From Candidatus Eiseniibacteriota bacterium (GTDB taxonomy: Bacteria > Eisenbacteria > RBG-16-71-46 > CAIMUX01), in assembly GCA_020633975.1 (NCBI GenBank), contig JACKCR010000007.1:278397-342396 (forward strand): a DNA stretch of 64,000 nucleotides, in the 5' to 3' direction. The notes beneath the pieces are model-generated. The model saw only the letters and a program-made list of their open reading frames with translations, was not told where the DNA came from and searched no databases. Numbering within the stretch: the stretch's first letter is position 1; each line of letters begins with the position of its first letter. Shown piece by piece: positions 54,830 through 62,159 of the stretch. A program made the translations under genes and the position numbers.

Positions 54830-55378
54830 TCAGTCCTGAGCCGGGGTGGTCTCTTCCTGGACGTGGCTCCGCATCGCCTCGATCAGCCCCTGCCAGGTGC
54901 GTGGGTCCATCATGTACAGCGTCACCATGTACAGGTCGACCTGCGGCTCCGTGTGCTTGGCCAGGAGCGCGTCGACACCCTGGGTGAGCTTCTCCGTCTC
55001 GAACTCCGGGAACTCGAACTCCTCGTCGATCAGACCGTCCTCGTGAGGGATCCCGACGGCGTCGAGGAAGGTCGCCATGAGGCCCTTCCGCTTCTCGAGG
55101 TGTAGGGCCAGGAGCAGCGACGAGACGAGCGACCGGTCCGGTCGGACCGCCTTCGCGAGGTACTTGATCCGGTCCGCCTGCGAGATCTTCCGGACGGCCT
55201 GGGGGCGGAACTTGAGCGCCTGGGCGATGTGGAGATTCGCTTCGTGCTGGACGGGATCTCCTTCCCAGTCATGCTCATACAGCGCGGTCGCTGCATCGAG
55301 CCGCGTCTCTGGATCGAGCCTGAGCCAGAGGCGCGTGGGGGTGAGTCCTGTCGTTCGAAGTGCGCTCCAGAGTTCCAT
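54830..55378 (-). CDS. Unrecognised 182-residue soluble protein
   Basis: I do not recognise a family. It is mostly helical with no signal or membrane segment. Notable stretches are ALYEHDWEGDPVQHEANLHI, RIKYLAKAVRPD and LLLALHLEKRKGLMATFLD. The sequence reads like one domain with conserved His/Asp near the N-terminus. The ATG at 55378 has AAGAGGGAA upstream. It is convergent to the AEC gene and 184 bases from the HxlR regulator. Confidence 0.7.
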   Translation of the reverse strand: MELWSALRTTGLTPTRLWLRLDPETRLDAATALYEHDWEGDPVQHEANLHIAQALKFRPQAVRKISQADRIKYLAKAVRPDRSLVSSLLLALHLEKRKGLMATFLDAVGIPHEDGLIDEEFEFPEFETEKLTQGVDALLAKHTEPQVDLYMVTLYMMDPRTWQGLIEAMRSHVQEETTPAQD

Positions 55379-55562
55379 GTTCCCTCTTCCTCCCAGTCAC
55401 GTGCGGGGCGACCTGCCCCTTGGACGAAGTTGGAAGTCTACCACAGGTGGGGCCGGGTCTGCGCGGCACTGCAGACGCCCGGAGGAGCGGTTCGTCCGGA
55501 ACCGCCGGACGGTCGATCCCTCTCCGCGTTTCGCGATCACACGGCGCGGAAGGCCCGCCGCT

Positions 55563-55940
55563 TCAGTCTTCGTCTACGGCCCCGGATACTTCGCCCAGGT
55601 TCACGCTGTCCTGGAGACGCTCCACCTCGTCCAGGATGCGCACGAAACGGCGCCCAAACGGAGTGAGCTGATAGTCGACTTCGATGGGCGGCTTCTCTCC
55701 TCGAACGGACCGACTCAATATCCCAAAGCGGATGAGCTTTCGGAACCGTTCGTTCATCACTTTGGCCGAGAGACCGGGGCACGCCCGCTGAATCGCACTC
55801 GGTCGGGTCGTCCCGGTCGAACAGAGCGAGAGGACTCGCATCGACCACTTGCAGCCGACGACGGACTCCACCATTTCCGCCACGTCGGGCCGGCCGACGG
55901 TCGTCCCGGTCGTCTCGTCTCCTCCCTCCGGCTTACGCAA
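55563..55940 (-). CDS. HxlR-family winged-helix transcriptional regulator
   Basis: 125 residues. It has the HxlR pattern: VVGCKWSMRVLSLCSTG (like LGGKWTLLIL), RPSAIQRACPGLSAKVMNERF and VDYQLTPFGRRFVRIL. The C in VVGCKW corresponds to the region where several HxlR proteins carry a sensory Cys. Start TTG 55940 is chosen after AGGGGG; the frame is open upstream, so the start is uncertain. It is divergent from the protoglobin gene 97 bases away, which it probably regulates. Confidence 0.82.
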   Translation of the reverse strand: MRKPEGGDETTGTTVGRPDVAEMVESVVGCKWSMRVLSLCSTGTTRPSAIQRACPGLSAKVMNERFRKLIRFGILSRSVRGEKPPIEVDYQLTPFGRRFVRILDEVERLQDSVNLGEVSGAVDED

Positions 55941-55942
55941 CG

Positions 55943-55957
55943 GGTAACCCCCTAACC
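55943..55957. promoter_or_regulatory. Candidate HxlR operator
   Basis: GGTAACCCCCTAACC lies between the TTG of the regulator and the -35 box of the protoglobin gene. It contains two half-sites (GTAACC, CTAACC). Position suits control of both genes; binding is inference. Confidence 0.3.
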
Positions 55958-55970
55958 AAAAGGTGCATTC

Positions 55971-55999
55971 CTGACAGCTCTCGGCGCTCCCCCTACCGT
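55971..55999 (+). promoter_or_regulatory. Candidate promoter of the protoglobin gene
   Basis: CTGACA at 55971-55976 and TACCGT at 55994-55999, spacer 17 bases. The predicted start near 56006 leaves a 32-base leader containing AAAGGAG. Confidence 0.45.
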
Positions 56000-56037
56000 G
56001 ATCCTCGTTCACCACAACACTGGCGAAAGGAGAACAG

Positions 56038-56619
56038 ATGACCCAGGCCATCCCAGGATACACCTTTGGCGACGTCGCCAACGGGCCCATCACGTCGGCG
56101 GAGTTCGAGACGATGAAACAGAGCGTCCTCTTCGGAGAGGACGACATTCGGCTCCTCAGGTCGTCACTGCCACTCGTCGAACATCGGATCGAAGAGATTC
56201 TCGACGTTTGGTACGGATTCGTTGGCGCGAATCCGCACCTGCTGGCCTCGTTCACGGATCCACAGGGGAATCCGATCCCAGAGTACTTGGAGCGCGTACG
56301 CAAGCGGTTCGGAAGGTGGATCGTGGATACGGCGCGAGCGAACTACGATCAGGACTGGCTCCACTACCAACACGAGATCGGGCTCCGGCACCATCGCGAG
56401 AGGAAGAATGTGACGGACGGCGCAAACTCGACTCCGATCGTCCCCTTCCGAGACCTCTTCGCGCTGGTCTTCCCGATCACGGCGACGTTGAAGCCATTCC
56501 TCGCAGACTCCGACCGTAGTTCCGACGAGGTCGAGGGGATGTACTCGGCGTGGCTGAAGTCGTGCCTGCTGCAGGTGACTCTGTGGAGCCACCCGTATGT
56601 CAAGGACGGCGACTTCTAA
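56038..56619 (+). CDS. Protoglobin-family haem protein
   Basis: 193 residues. A single-domain globin related to archaeal protoglobin and globin-coupled sensors. It starts IPGYTFGDVA, then DVWYGFVGANPHLLASF and the haem-proximal segment NYDQDWLHYQHEIGLRHHRERKN with the expected proximal His. No signalling output domain is attached. Likely ligands are O2, NO or CO; the function is not shown. ATG 56038 has AAAGGAG upstream. The HxlR neighbour suggests control by redox or electrophile stress (inference). Confidence 0.9.
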   Translation: MTQAIPGYTFGDVANGPITSAEFETMKQSVLFGEDDIRLLRSSLPLVEHRIEEILDVWYGFVGANPHLLASFTDPQGNPIPEYLERVRKRFGRWIVDTARANYDQDWLHYQHEIGLRHHRERKNVTDGANSTPIVPFRDLFALVFPITATLKPFLADSDRSSDEVEGMYSAWLKSCLLQVTLWSHPYVKDGDF

Positions 56620-56667
56620 CCAACGCTTCCCGACTCCCCTGGACCTCCCGAGGCTCGGTCCGAAGGC

Positions 56668-56700
56668 CGATGCCCTCTCCTCACGGTGGAGAGGGCATCG
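56668..56700. terminator. Perfect 13-bp stem-loop between convergent genes
   Basis: CGATGCCCTCTCC, loop TCACGGT, GGAGAGGGCATCG. It lies 48 bases after the protoglobin stop and 5 bases beyond the end of the convergent acyltransferase gene. No U-tract on either strand; probably a shared bidirectional 3'-end structure. Confidence 0.65.
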
Positions 56701-56705
56701 TAGAT

Positions 56706-57611
56706 TCATTCCCTGGACGCCTCTCCATGCTCCCGCAAGATCCGGGCGATCGTCTCGTCCTTCTCGTCCCAGAGGTCGCGCATCCACGCTTGGACCTCGT
56801 CTCGGTGTACGGGATCGTCCAAGTAGTTGCCTTCGAGGAAGCGAGGCGGCAGTTCGCGGAGCTTCACGTCGAGGGCCATCCAAGGAATTCGTCCACAGAG
56901 GAAGTCGCCGAAGTTCGTCGTCTCGGTCGGATAGACGATCGTGCAGTCGACGACGCCCGCGAGTCGATCGCCCATCGCACTGATCACGTACGCACTACCT
57001 CCGGCCCGAGGCTTGAGCAGATGCCGGTAAGGAGAGTCCTGTGCCTCGTGCTTCCGTCTGGTGAAGCGCGTGCCTTCCGAGAAGTTCACGACAGTCGTAG
57101 GCATGCGGCGGAACTTCTCACTGAGTTGGCGTGCGGTCTCGAGGTCCTTCCCCCGGTCCTCCGGATTCCGCTCCAGATGTTCCCTCGAGTAGCGCCGCAT
57201 GAACGGGAAGTCGAGCGCCCAGAAGGCGACGCCAAAGAATGGAAGCCAGATGAGGCCGCGCTTTGCGAAGAACCGGAAGAACGGAACATGCTTCTGGAGA
57301 CTCACGGCGATGAACAGCGGATCGATCCATGATCTGTGGTTGGAGCAGAGTAGGTACGACTTCTCCGGGTCCAGTCCTTCTGGGATCGAAGCGAACCGCT
57401 TCGTGCGGATGACGTGGTCCATGACAAACCGGTCGGAAGTGACCCAGCCCTGCGCGATCCGGACGAGGATCTTCGCGCACTCCCGCCGAACGGGACGAAA
57501 CGGGAGCAAGAAGCGGATGAGTGCAAAGACGTAGAGGATCGCGAGCCAGAACGCACTGTGCGCGGCCATGAGCAAGGTCATCACGATGCCGGTGACGATG
57601 GAGGGCGGCAC
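56706..57611 (-). CDS. PlsC-family (YihG-like) membrane acyltransferase
   Basis: 301 residues. The N-terminal hydrophobic segment (AAHSAFWLAILYVFALIRFL) is followed by the acyltransferase motifs: NHRSWID (NHx4D catalytic), FAKRGLIWLPFFGVAFW, VVNFSEGTRFT (motif III with EGT) and a downstream IVYPTET (motif IV). It transfers acyl chains to lysophosphatidate or a related acceptor. GTG 57611 begins one base after the upstream stop codon, with AGGAAG upstream. Confidence 0.88.
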   Translation of the reverse strand: MPPSIVTGIVMTLLMAAHSAFWLAILYVFALIRFLLPFRPVRRECAKILVRIAQGWVTSDRFVMDHVIRTKRFASIPEGLDPEKSYLLCSNHRSWIDPLFIAVSLQKHVPFFRFFAKRGLIWLPFFGVAFWALDFPFMRRYSREHLERNPEDRGKDLETARQLSEKFRRMPTTVVNFSEGTRFTRRKHEAQDSPYRHLLKPRAGGSAYVISAMGDRLAGVVDCTIVYPTETTNFGDFLCGRIPWMALDVKLRELPPRFLEGNYLDDPVHRDEVQAWMRDLWDEKDETIARILREHGEASRE

Positions 57612-57612
57612 G

Positions 57613-58272
57613 TCAGGGCTTCCTACTGCGGGGCTGTCTTGTGGGCGTCCCGTGCGACGCTTCGCGGAACGCTTCGTGTCTCGCAACGAGACGGAGCGCC
57701 TTCGCCAACAGCGTCTTTCCCGGCTCCACTCGGGGCCACGGAGACGCACCCGAGGGATGCGGAAGCGGAATCAGGTCGAACTCGTGGCCGCACCTGGTGG
57801 CCTTCAGCTTCTGCCCGACGAGCTCCTCGAGTCGCGTGTACTCGGTGAACTGCTCGATCGCGAGCTTTCCCACCGGCAGAACGAGTCGAGGGCGCAGGAG
57901 TTCGATCTCCCGGTCGAGCCACCGGGCGCAGGTCGCGATCTCGTCTCGATCTGGTACGCGGTCGCCGCCTGCGGGTCGTTTCCCGGGAAAGCAGCGACAA
58001 ACCGCCGCCATGTAGATCTGTTCGCGGAAGCCGGCTTCGTCCAGACCCGCTGCCTCTTCGAACCAACGGAAGAGCGTCTTCCCGGCCGTCCACGCAAAGG
58101 GACGCCCGAGTTTGGGTTCCTTGTCCCCCGGGGCCTGCCCCACCAGCATCACAGGGCTCATCACCGGCCCGCCGCTCACTGGGGGAGCGTGCATCTTGGG
58201 GCAGAGTCGACAGGCGTGAAGCTCCTTCACGTGTCGCACCAGCTGGACGGATGACGGTCGAGAGTTCGGCAC
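57613..58272 (-). CDS. Uracil-DNA glycosylase superfamily protein (family 4/5-like)
   Basis: About 219 residues. It removes uracil (or other deaminated bases) from DNA in base-excision repair. It has CRLCPKM near the N-terminus and VGQAPGDKEPKLGRPF (matching VGEAPG..ED..GRPF). IYMAAVCRCFPGKRP matches the N-K-C-RPP region, and LIPLPHPSG holds the catalytic-loop His. The Cys residues at CRLC and around CRC...C could ligate a 4Fe-4S cluster. The start is uncertain: GTG 58272 is used, but the frame is open to 58413. It is coupled to the acyltransferase gene. Confidence 0.8.
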   Translation of the reverse strand: MPNSRPSSVQLVRHVKELHACRLCPKMHAPPVSGGPVMSPVMLVGQAPGDKEPKLGRPFAWTAGKTLFRWFEEAAGLDEAGFREQIYMAAVCRCFPGKRPAGGDRVPDRDEIATCARWLDREIELLRPRLVLPVGKLAIEQFTEYTRLEELVGQKLKATRCGHEFDLIPLPHPSGASPWPRVEPGKTLLAKALRLVARHEAFREASHGTPTRQPRSRKP

Positions 58273-58457
58273 CTGGGAAAGGTAGCAGAGGGTTCGTCCG
58301 AGGAAAATCGGTTGGAGAGCCACTCTCACCCGCCGCGGTTGCGCCAAATCCCTCAAGTAGACCGGGGAGAGCCGCCGATATTGGGCGGTGACCCCTGAGG
58401 TCGGGACGGGCACCCGTCAGACTGCCCGCTTGGTTCGAGATCCTTCACGGAGGACGG

Positions 58458-58946
58458 ATGGCAGACGCCGCCAAGAAGCCGAGTGATCCCAGCTCCGCGG
58501 AGAACTGGGTCGATGAAATCGTAGCGCGCAACGAGGAGAGCAAGGCGCGCCAGAAGGCAGCCAATGCTCCGCGCAAGCAGCGAAGCTGGCTGCCCGTGCT
58601 CATCCCTCTCACCGCGGCGTGCGTCGCGCTTTCGATCTGGAACCCGGGCCGACGCGAGCCGGAACCACCGAAGCTCACGGTGACGGAACGGCAGGCCACC
58701 ACGGCACTCGGGCTCGAGATCGCCATCGAGGCCGTAGAAGCGTACCGCGACTCGACGGGCAAGCTGCCAGCAAGTCTGGGCGACGCATTCCCCTTCCCGC
58801 TCAACGTCGAGTTCAAGCAACTCTCGAACGGCATCTACACCCTGTCGGCGGGCACCGGCAGCAAGCGTGTCACCTATCGATCGAACGGCCCCCGTCCCGG
58901 CATGGACGCAATCGTGGTTCCCGTCGCGGAGGAGCTCCTCAAATGA
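58458..58946 (+). CDS. Membrane-anchored protein preceding a pseudopilin gene
   Basis: 162 residues. A charged N-terminus of about 42 residues, one helix (SWLPVLIPLTAACVALSIW), then a small domain with TERQATTALGLEIAIEAVEAY and STGKLPASLGDAFPF, which resembles the C-terminal part of type II secretion/type IV pseudopilins. No prepilin peptidase site is present. ATG 58458 has GGAGGACGG upstream. Its stop overlaps the next start (ATGA). It may be a partner subunit of the following pseudopilin. Confidence 0.6.
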   Translation: MADAAKKPSDPSSAENWVDEIVARNEESKARQKAANAPRKQRSWLPVLIPLTAACVALSIWNPGRREPEPPKLTVTERQATTALGLEIAIEAVEAYRDSTGKLPASLGDAFPFPLNVEFKQLSNGIYTLSAGTGSKRVTYRSNGPRPGMDAIVVPVAEELLK

Positions 58947-59389
58947 CAGGTCGAAGAGGGAGCCGGCAGCCGCAGGATGGCTTCACGTTCATCGAGATGG
59001 CGTTCGTGGTCGTGATCATCGGGCTCATCGCGAACTTGGCATTCCCCTACATCCGGAACGTGCGCACGGGCGCCGACGCTTCGAGCGTCATGTCGGACCT
59101 CAATGCGATCCGGCTCGCCGGATTCGACCATATGGTCGAGACGGGTGAGTTCCCGCCAACTGGAGCGCTCGGCGTCGTCCCACCGGACATGATGGATCAC
59201 CTTCCAACAGACTTCGACTTCGAGTATCAGGACGTCCGGTACATGTGGGTCGTAGCAGACGCGCAAGGACAGACCTTCGTTGGACCCATGGTCGTTGGCC
59301 AGCCGGACTTGATCTCTCGAGTGGCGCAGCTCTCCGCAACGGCAAAGGTCCAAGGGCCGTCGTTCTGTTGGTTCATCTATACGAACTGA
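58943..59389 (+). CDS. Type IV prepilin-like (pseudopilin) protein
   Basis: 148 residues. The N-terminal motif DGFTFIEMAFVVVIIGLIAN is a type III (prepilin) signal, cut after Gly with Phe as the first mature residue and Glu at mature +5. The body has DLNAIRLAGFDHMVETGEFPP like minor pilins and pseudopilins. It should be processed by a prepilin peptidase and assembled in a type IV pilus or type II secretion pseudopilus; none of that machinery is in the window. Confidence 0.82.
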   Translation: MTGRRGSRQPQDGFTFIEMAFVVVIIGLIANLAFPYIRNVRTGADASSVMSDLNAIRLAGFDHMVETGEFPPTGALGVVPPDMMDHLPTDFDFEYQDVRYMWVVADAQGQTFVGPMVVGQPDLISRVAQLSATAKVQGPSFCWFIYTN

Positions 59390-59476
59390 TCCTGGCCCTC
59401 TCCTTCACTCGATGGCATTCTCTTCCCTCCAACGGACGCAACTCGGTGAGGGAAGGTGACGGAGGCGGGTGACTCG

Positions 59477-59908
59477 ATGGACGGACGGCCAGGACCAGAC
59501 GCGCCCAGCTACGAACTCACGATCGACATCCGGGACGACGATGTCGACCAGCTCGGACACGTCAACAACGTGGTCTACCTGAGGTGGGTGCAGGAAGCGG
59601 CGATCGCACACTGGACGTCTGCCGCACGGCCAGAAGACCAGGCGGCCTTGGTCTGGGTCGTCTCTCGGCACGAGATCGACTACAAGCGACCGGTCATGCG
59701 AGACGATTCCGTGTTCGCCCGAACCTGGGTGGGCAAGGCACTCGAGCGGGACTTCGAGCGCTACACAGAGATCATCCGCAGAATCGATGGCAAGACCGTT
59801 GCCCGTGCCCGCACCTTGTGGTGCCCGCTCGATCGAGCCACGTTCCGGCCGACTGTCGTCGGGGATTCGGTGCGGAAACGGTTCTCCGTACCATCCACGG
59901 AGGAATGA
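59477..59908 (+). CDS. Acyl-CoA thioesterase, 4HBT/hotdog family
   Basis: 143 residues with the hotdog fold of the 4-hydroxybenzoyl-CoA thioesterase family: DDVDQLGHVNNVVYLRWVQE (active-site Asp followed by the central helix) and RHEIDYKRPVMRDD. It hydrolyses an acyl-CoA or acyl-ACP; the substrate is not evident. I use ATG 59477, 11 bases after GGAGG; GTG 59456 is open too. Confidence 0.88.
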   Translation: MDGRPGPDAPSYELTIDIRDDDVDQLGHVNNVVYLRWVQEAAIAHWTSAARPEDQAALVWVVSRHEIDYKRPVMRDDSVFARTWVGKALERDFERYTEIIRRIDGKTVARARTLWCPLDRATFRPTVVGDSVRKRFSVPSTEE

Positions 59909-59938
59909 AGATGGGCCGGAAGTTCATCCGGCCCGTCT
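59909..59938 (+). terminator. Stem-loop terminator after the thioesterase gene
   Basis: AGATGGGCCGGA, loop AGTTCA, TCCGGCCCGTCT (one G-T pair), followed by a short pyrimidine run TCC. It begins at the base after the stop codon. Confidence 0.65.
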
Positions 59939-59980
59939 TCCGCGGCCCCGAGGCCGACTAGTTCAACGACTACTCTACGA

Positions 59981-61645
59981 CTACTTCACGACCACTGTAC
60001 GACGCTGCACCTCGGATCCGAGTCGCGCACGCACGAAGAAGACACCCGAAGGCGCCAGGGCCTCAGATGGATCCCAGACGAACTCTGCGCGTCCTCCGAC
60101 GAGCTCGGAGCTGCGTGTGAAGAGCTGCCGGCCTGCCGCATCGAACACCGCAAAGTCGCACGTCTCACCCGGAATCGCCGCATCGACATCTTGCGTCCAC
60201 TCCACCGTGATCCGAAGCGGGCCCTGCGCCGGATTCGGGCGTACGTCGAGCCTGAGCGGCGAGACATGAGCCACGTCGGGCACTGCGGAAGCTGCGCAAC
60301 GCGCGGTCGACGACTGATGGACTTCGTAGTTGTCGGTCGCACCCCCCTCGAACTCCGTCCACAGAATCCAGGTATCCGCATCCGGGGTTCCGCCCGTCGC
60401 GGGGACGATGGCCGTGTCGAAGATTCCAGCGATCGAAGGACGATAGCCGTTCTCGCCGTCAGGGAAGCTCACGATGTAGTCCTCTGTCGCACCACTCCAG
60501 ACACCGCCGTCGAGTTCGGAGATGTGGATCTCGTTGGATCCGGCGGTATCGTCCGCCTCGTCCCATGCGACGATCGCCCCGCCACAGCGGGAGTAGAAGA
60601 CGTCGGGGTTGCTCGTGCTCCGCGTGTGATCGTCGTCCCAGGAGACGGGAACCGTCGAGCTCTCGCCGCTCCACGTGTCCCCGTTGTCGGTCGACATGGT
60701 GACGTAGGTCTCGTAGTGGAAGGGGCTCGAGACGTCGAAGCTTCCGGCGTAGATCGCGAACAGCTCGTCCGTCCCACCGAGACCAGAGGCGGCATCCGTT
60801 CCCGTCATGAGATTCACCGGCTGCGAGATCTCGCGGTCGGCCGTCTCACTCGACCAGGTGTCGCCGCCATCATCCGAAATCCCGACCTGAAGAACGCGAC
60901 CTCCTAGATCGGATGCCTCCTTCCAGACCACGATGAGCCGCCCGTCGCTTCCCAGCATGATCTTGGGTTCCGCCCCACCATTGCCGTCCGGGAAGCTGAT
61001 GACGCGGTCCCCGGACGTGCCGCTCCAGGTCGCACCGCCATCCGTGGACCGTGAGTAGCAGATCTCTGCAGTCCCATCGATCGACTGGTGCCAGACGACG
61101 TGGATGGTCCCGCTGAGGTCGATGACGACGGATGGGACGAACGTGTCCACCGCGCTCGTCGGATCGCTGAGGGTCGCGTCGCCGGTTTCCGATGTGAACG
61201 AGACACCGAGGTCGTTGGAGATTCCGAAGTGGACCTCCCGGGTGCCGTCGAGGTCCTCACTCCAAACGACGATGACGCGTTCCTGAAGCGGGTCGACGGC
61301 GACGGCGGGTTCCTCGTAAGCGGCGTTTCCGTCCGGGAAACTGATCTCGCGGTCCGCGCCAGTGCTGGACCAAGTGAGCCCCGCATCGGTCGACCGCGCG
61401 AACAACACTTCGCGCGTGGTCGGACTGTCCTCCATCCAGAACGCATAGAGGTACTGCTCGTCCGTTATCACCTGGACACCGCGGGCGTACTCGTTGTCAT
61501 CGAAGCTGATCTGATCGTCTTGGGCCGCACCGGACCATTCCGCGAAGCTCGGACTCGCCGTCGCGAGGCAGAGCGTGCCGAGGCAGAGCGTGACGGTGCC
61601 GAGAAGTGCTGCAGTCGTGGCAGAAGGCAAACCGACCGAGGACAT
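59981..61645 (-). CDS. Secreted Asp-box (BNR) repeat protein with FlgD-like C-terminal domain
   Basis: 554 residues. The signal peptide (about 1-35, ending PSFAE) has a duplicated core TLCLGTLCLA. The mature part is a sialidase-like beta-propeller with Asp-box repeats STDAGLTWSS, STDGGATWSG, SDDGGDTWSS and STDNGDTWSG, alternating with ISFPDGN segments. Sialidase catalytic residues are not evident, so it may be a binding protein. The tail begins LDVRPNPAQGPLRI and includes VFDAAGRQLF and SGVFFVRARL, the same FlgD-like type as 23328 and 37094. ATG 61645 has GGGAGGTG upstream. Confidence 0.85.
   Translation of the reverse strand: MSSVGLPSATTAALLGTVTLCLGTLCLATASPSFAEWSGAAQDDQISFDDNEYARGVQVITDEQYLYAFWMEDSPTTREVLFARSTDAGLTWSSTGADREISFPDGNAAYEEPAVAVDPLQERVIVVWSEDLDGTREVHFGISNDLGVSFTSETGDATLSDPTSAVDTFVPSVVIDLSGTIHVVWHQSIDGTAEICYSRSTDGGATWSGTSGDRVISFPDGNGGAEPKIMLGSDGRLIVVWKEASDLGGRVLQVGISDDGGDTWSSETADREISQPVNLMTGTDAASGLGGTDELFAIYAGSFDVSSPFHYETYVTMSTDNGDTWSGESSTVPVSWDDDHTRSTSNPDVFYSRCGGAIVAWDEADDTAGSNEIHISELDGGVWSGATEDYIVSFPDGENGYRPSIAGIFDTAIVPATGGTPDADTWILWTEFEGGATDNYEVHQSSTARCAASAVPDVAHVSPLRLDVRPNPAQGPLRITVEWTQDVDAAIPGETCDFAVFDAAGRQLFTRSSELVGGRAEFVWDPSEALAPSGVFFVRARLGSEVQRRTVVVK
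61564..61593 (-). repeat. 15-bp tandem duplication in a signal peptide
   Basis: Plus-strand CGAGGCAGAGCGTGC (61564) followed by CGAGGCAGAGCGTGA (61579) encodes TLCLG and TLCLA in the hydrophobic core. 14 of 15 bases match. Confidence 0.85.
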
Positions 61646-62159
61646 GAATCACCTCCCAAGGAGTGGGGACGCACCGAAGCGTCCGTAAAGGGAGACACAC
61701 GCCATGTGGCGTCGAGGGGAGCAGGAAGAATGTACCGCCCCGTCCCACTCCCACGCAAACCCCTCTCTGGTCGCGCGCAGCCGTCGCCTGTCGATGGTGG
61801 CTAGGTAGACATTGCCTACCGCACTCCAGAATGACGCGACCCGTGTGCTGCCCCCGGAAGCTCGGCCACGCTTCATCTGGGGGATCCGCCTGCTTGGGAA
61901 GTCCGGCTGCGGAGTTCAGGCGTGGTGCGCAGGTAGAGAACGCCTGTTCCGAGGGACGCCCCTCGCCGGAACCGCCGAACCTCTTAAAGACGTCAGAACA
62001 GGCTGCCGATAGGCACTTAAGACGGGAGAGGACCGGGACTTAGCTCGACGCCTTGGCCGCAACTCCGATCGCAACCGTCCGGAATCCGAGAGGCATGGCC
62101 GATCCGTCATGCCCCCACGCGAGCCACAGGAAGCTTGATTGGTAGGTCGAGGTTTCACA
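61646..62159. other. 514-base divergent intergenic region
   Basis: It separates the Asp-box gene (minus) from the TolC operon (plus). Two small stem-loops sit in the Asp-box leader: GGACGC-ACCGAA-GCGTCC at 61667-61684 and ACGCC-ATGT-GGCGT at 61699-61712. A GGTAG...CTACC inverted repeat lies near 61804-61821. Open frames here lack ribosome-binding sites and I do not call them. Confidence 0.5.
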
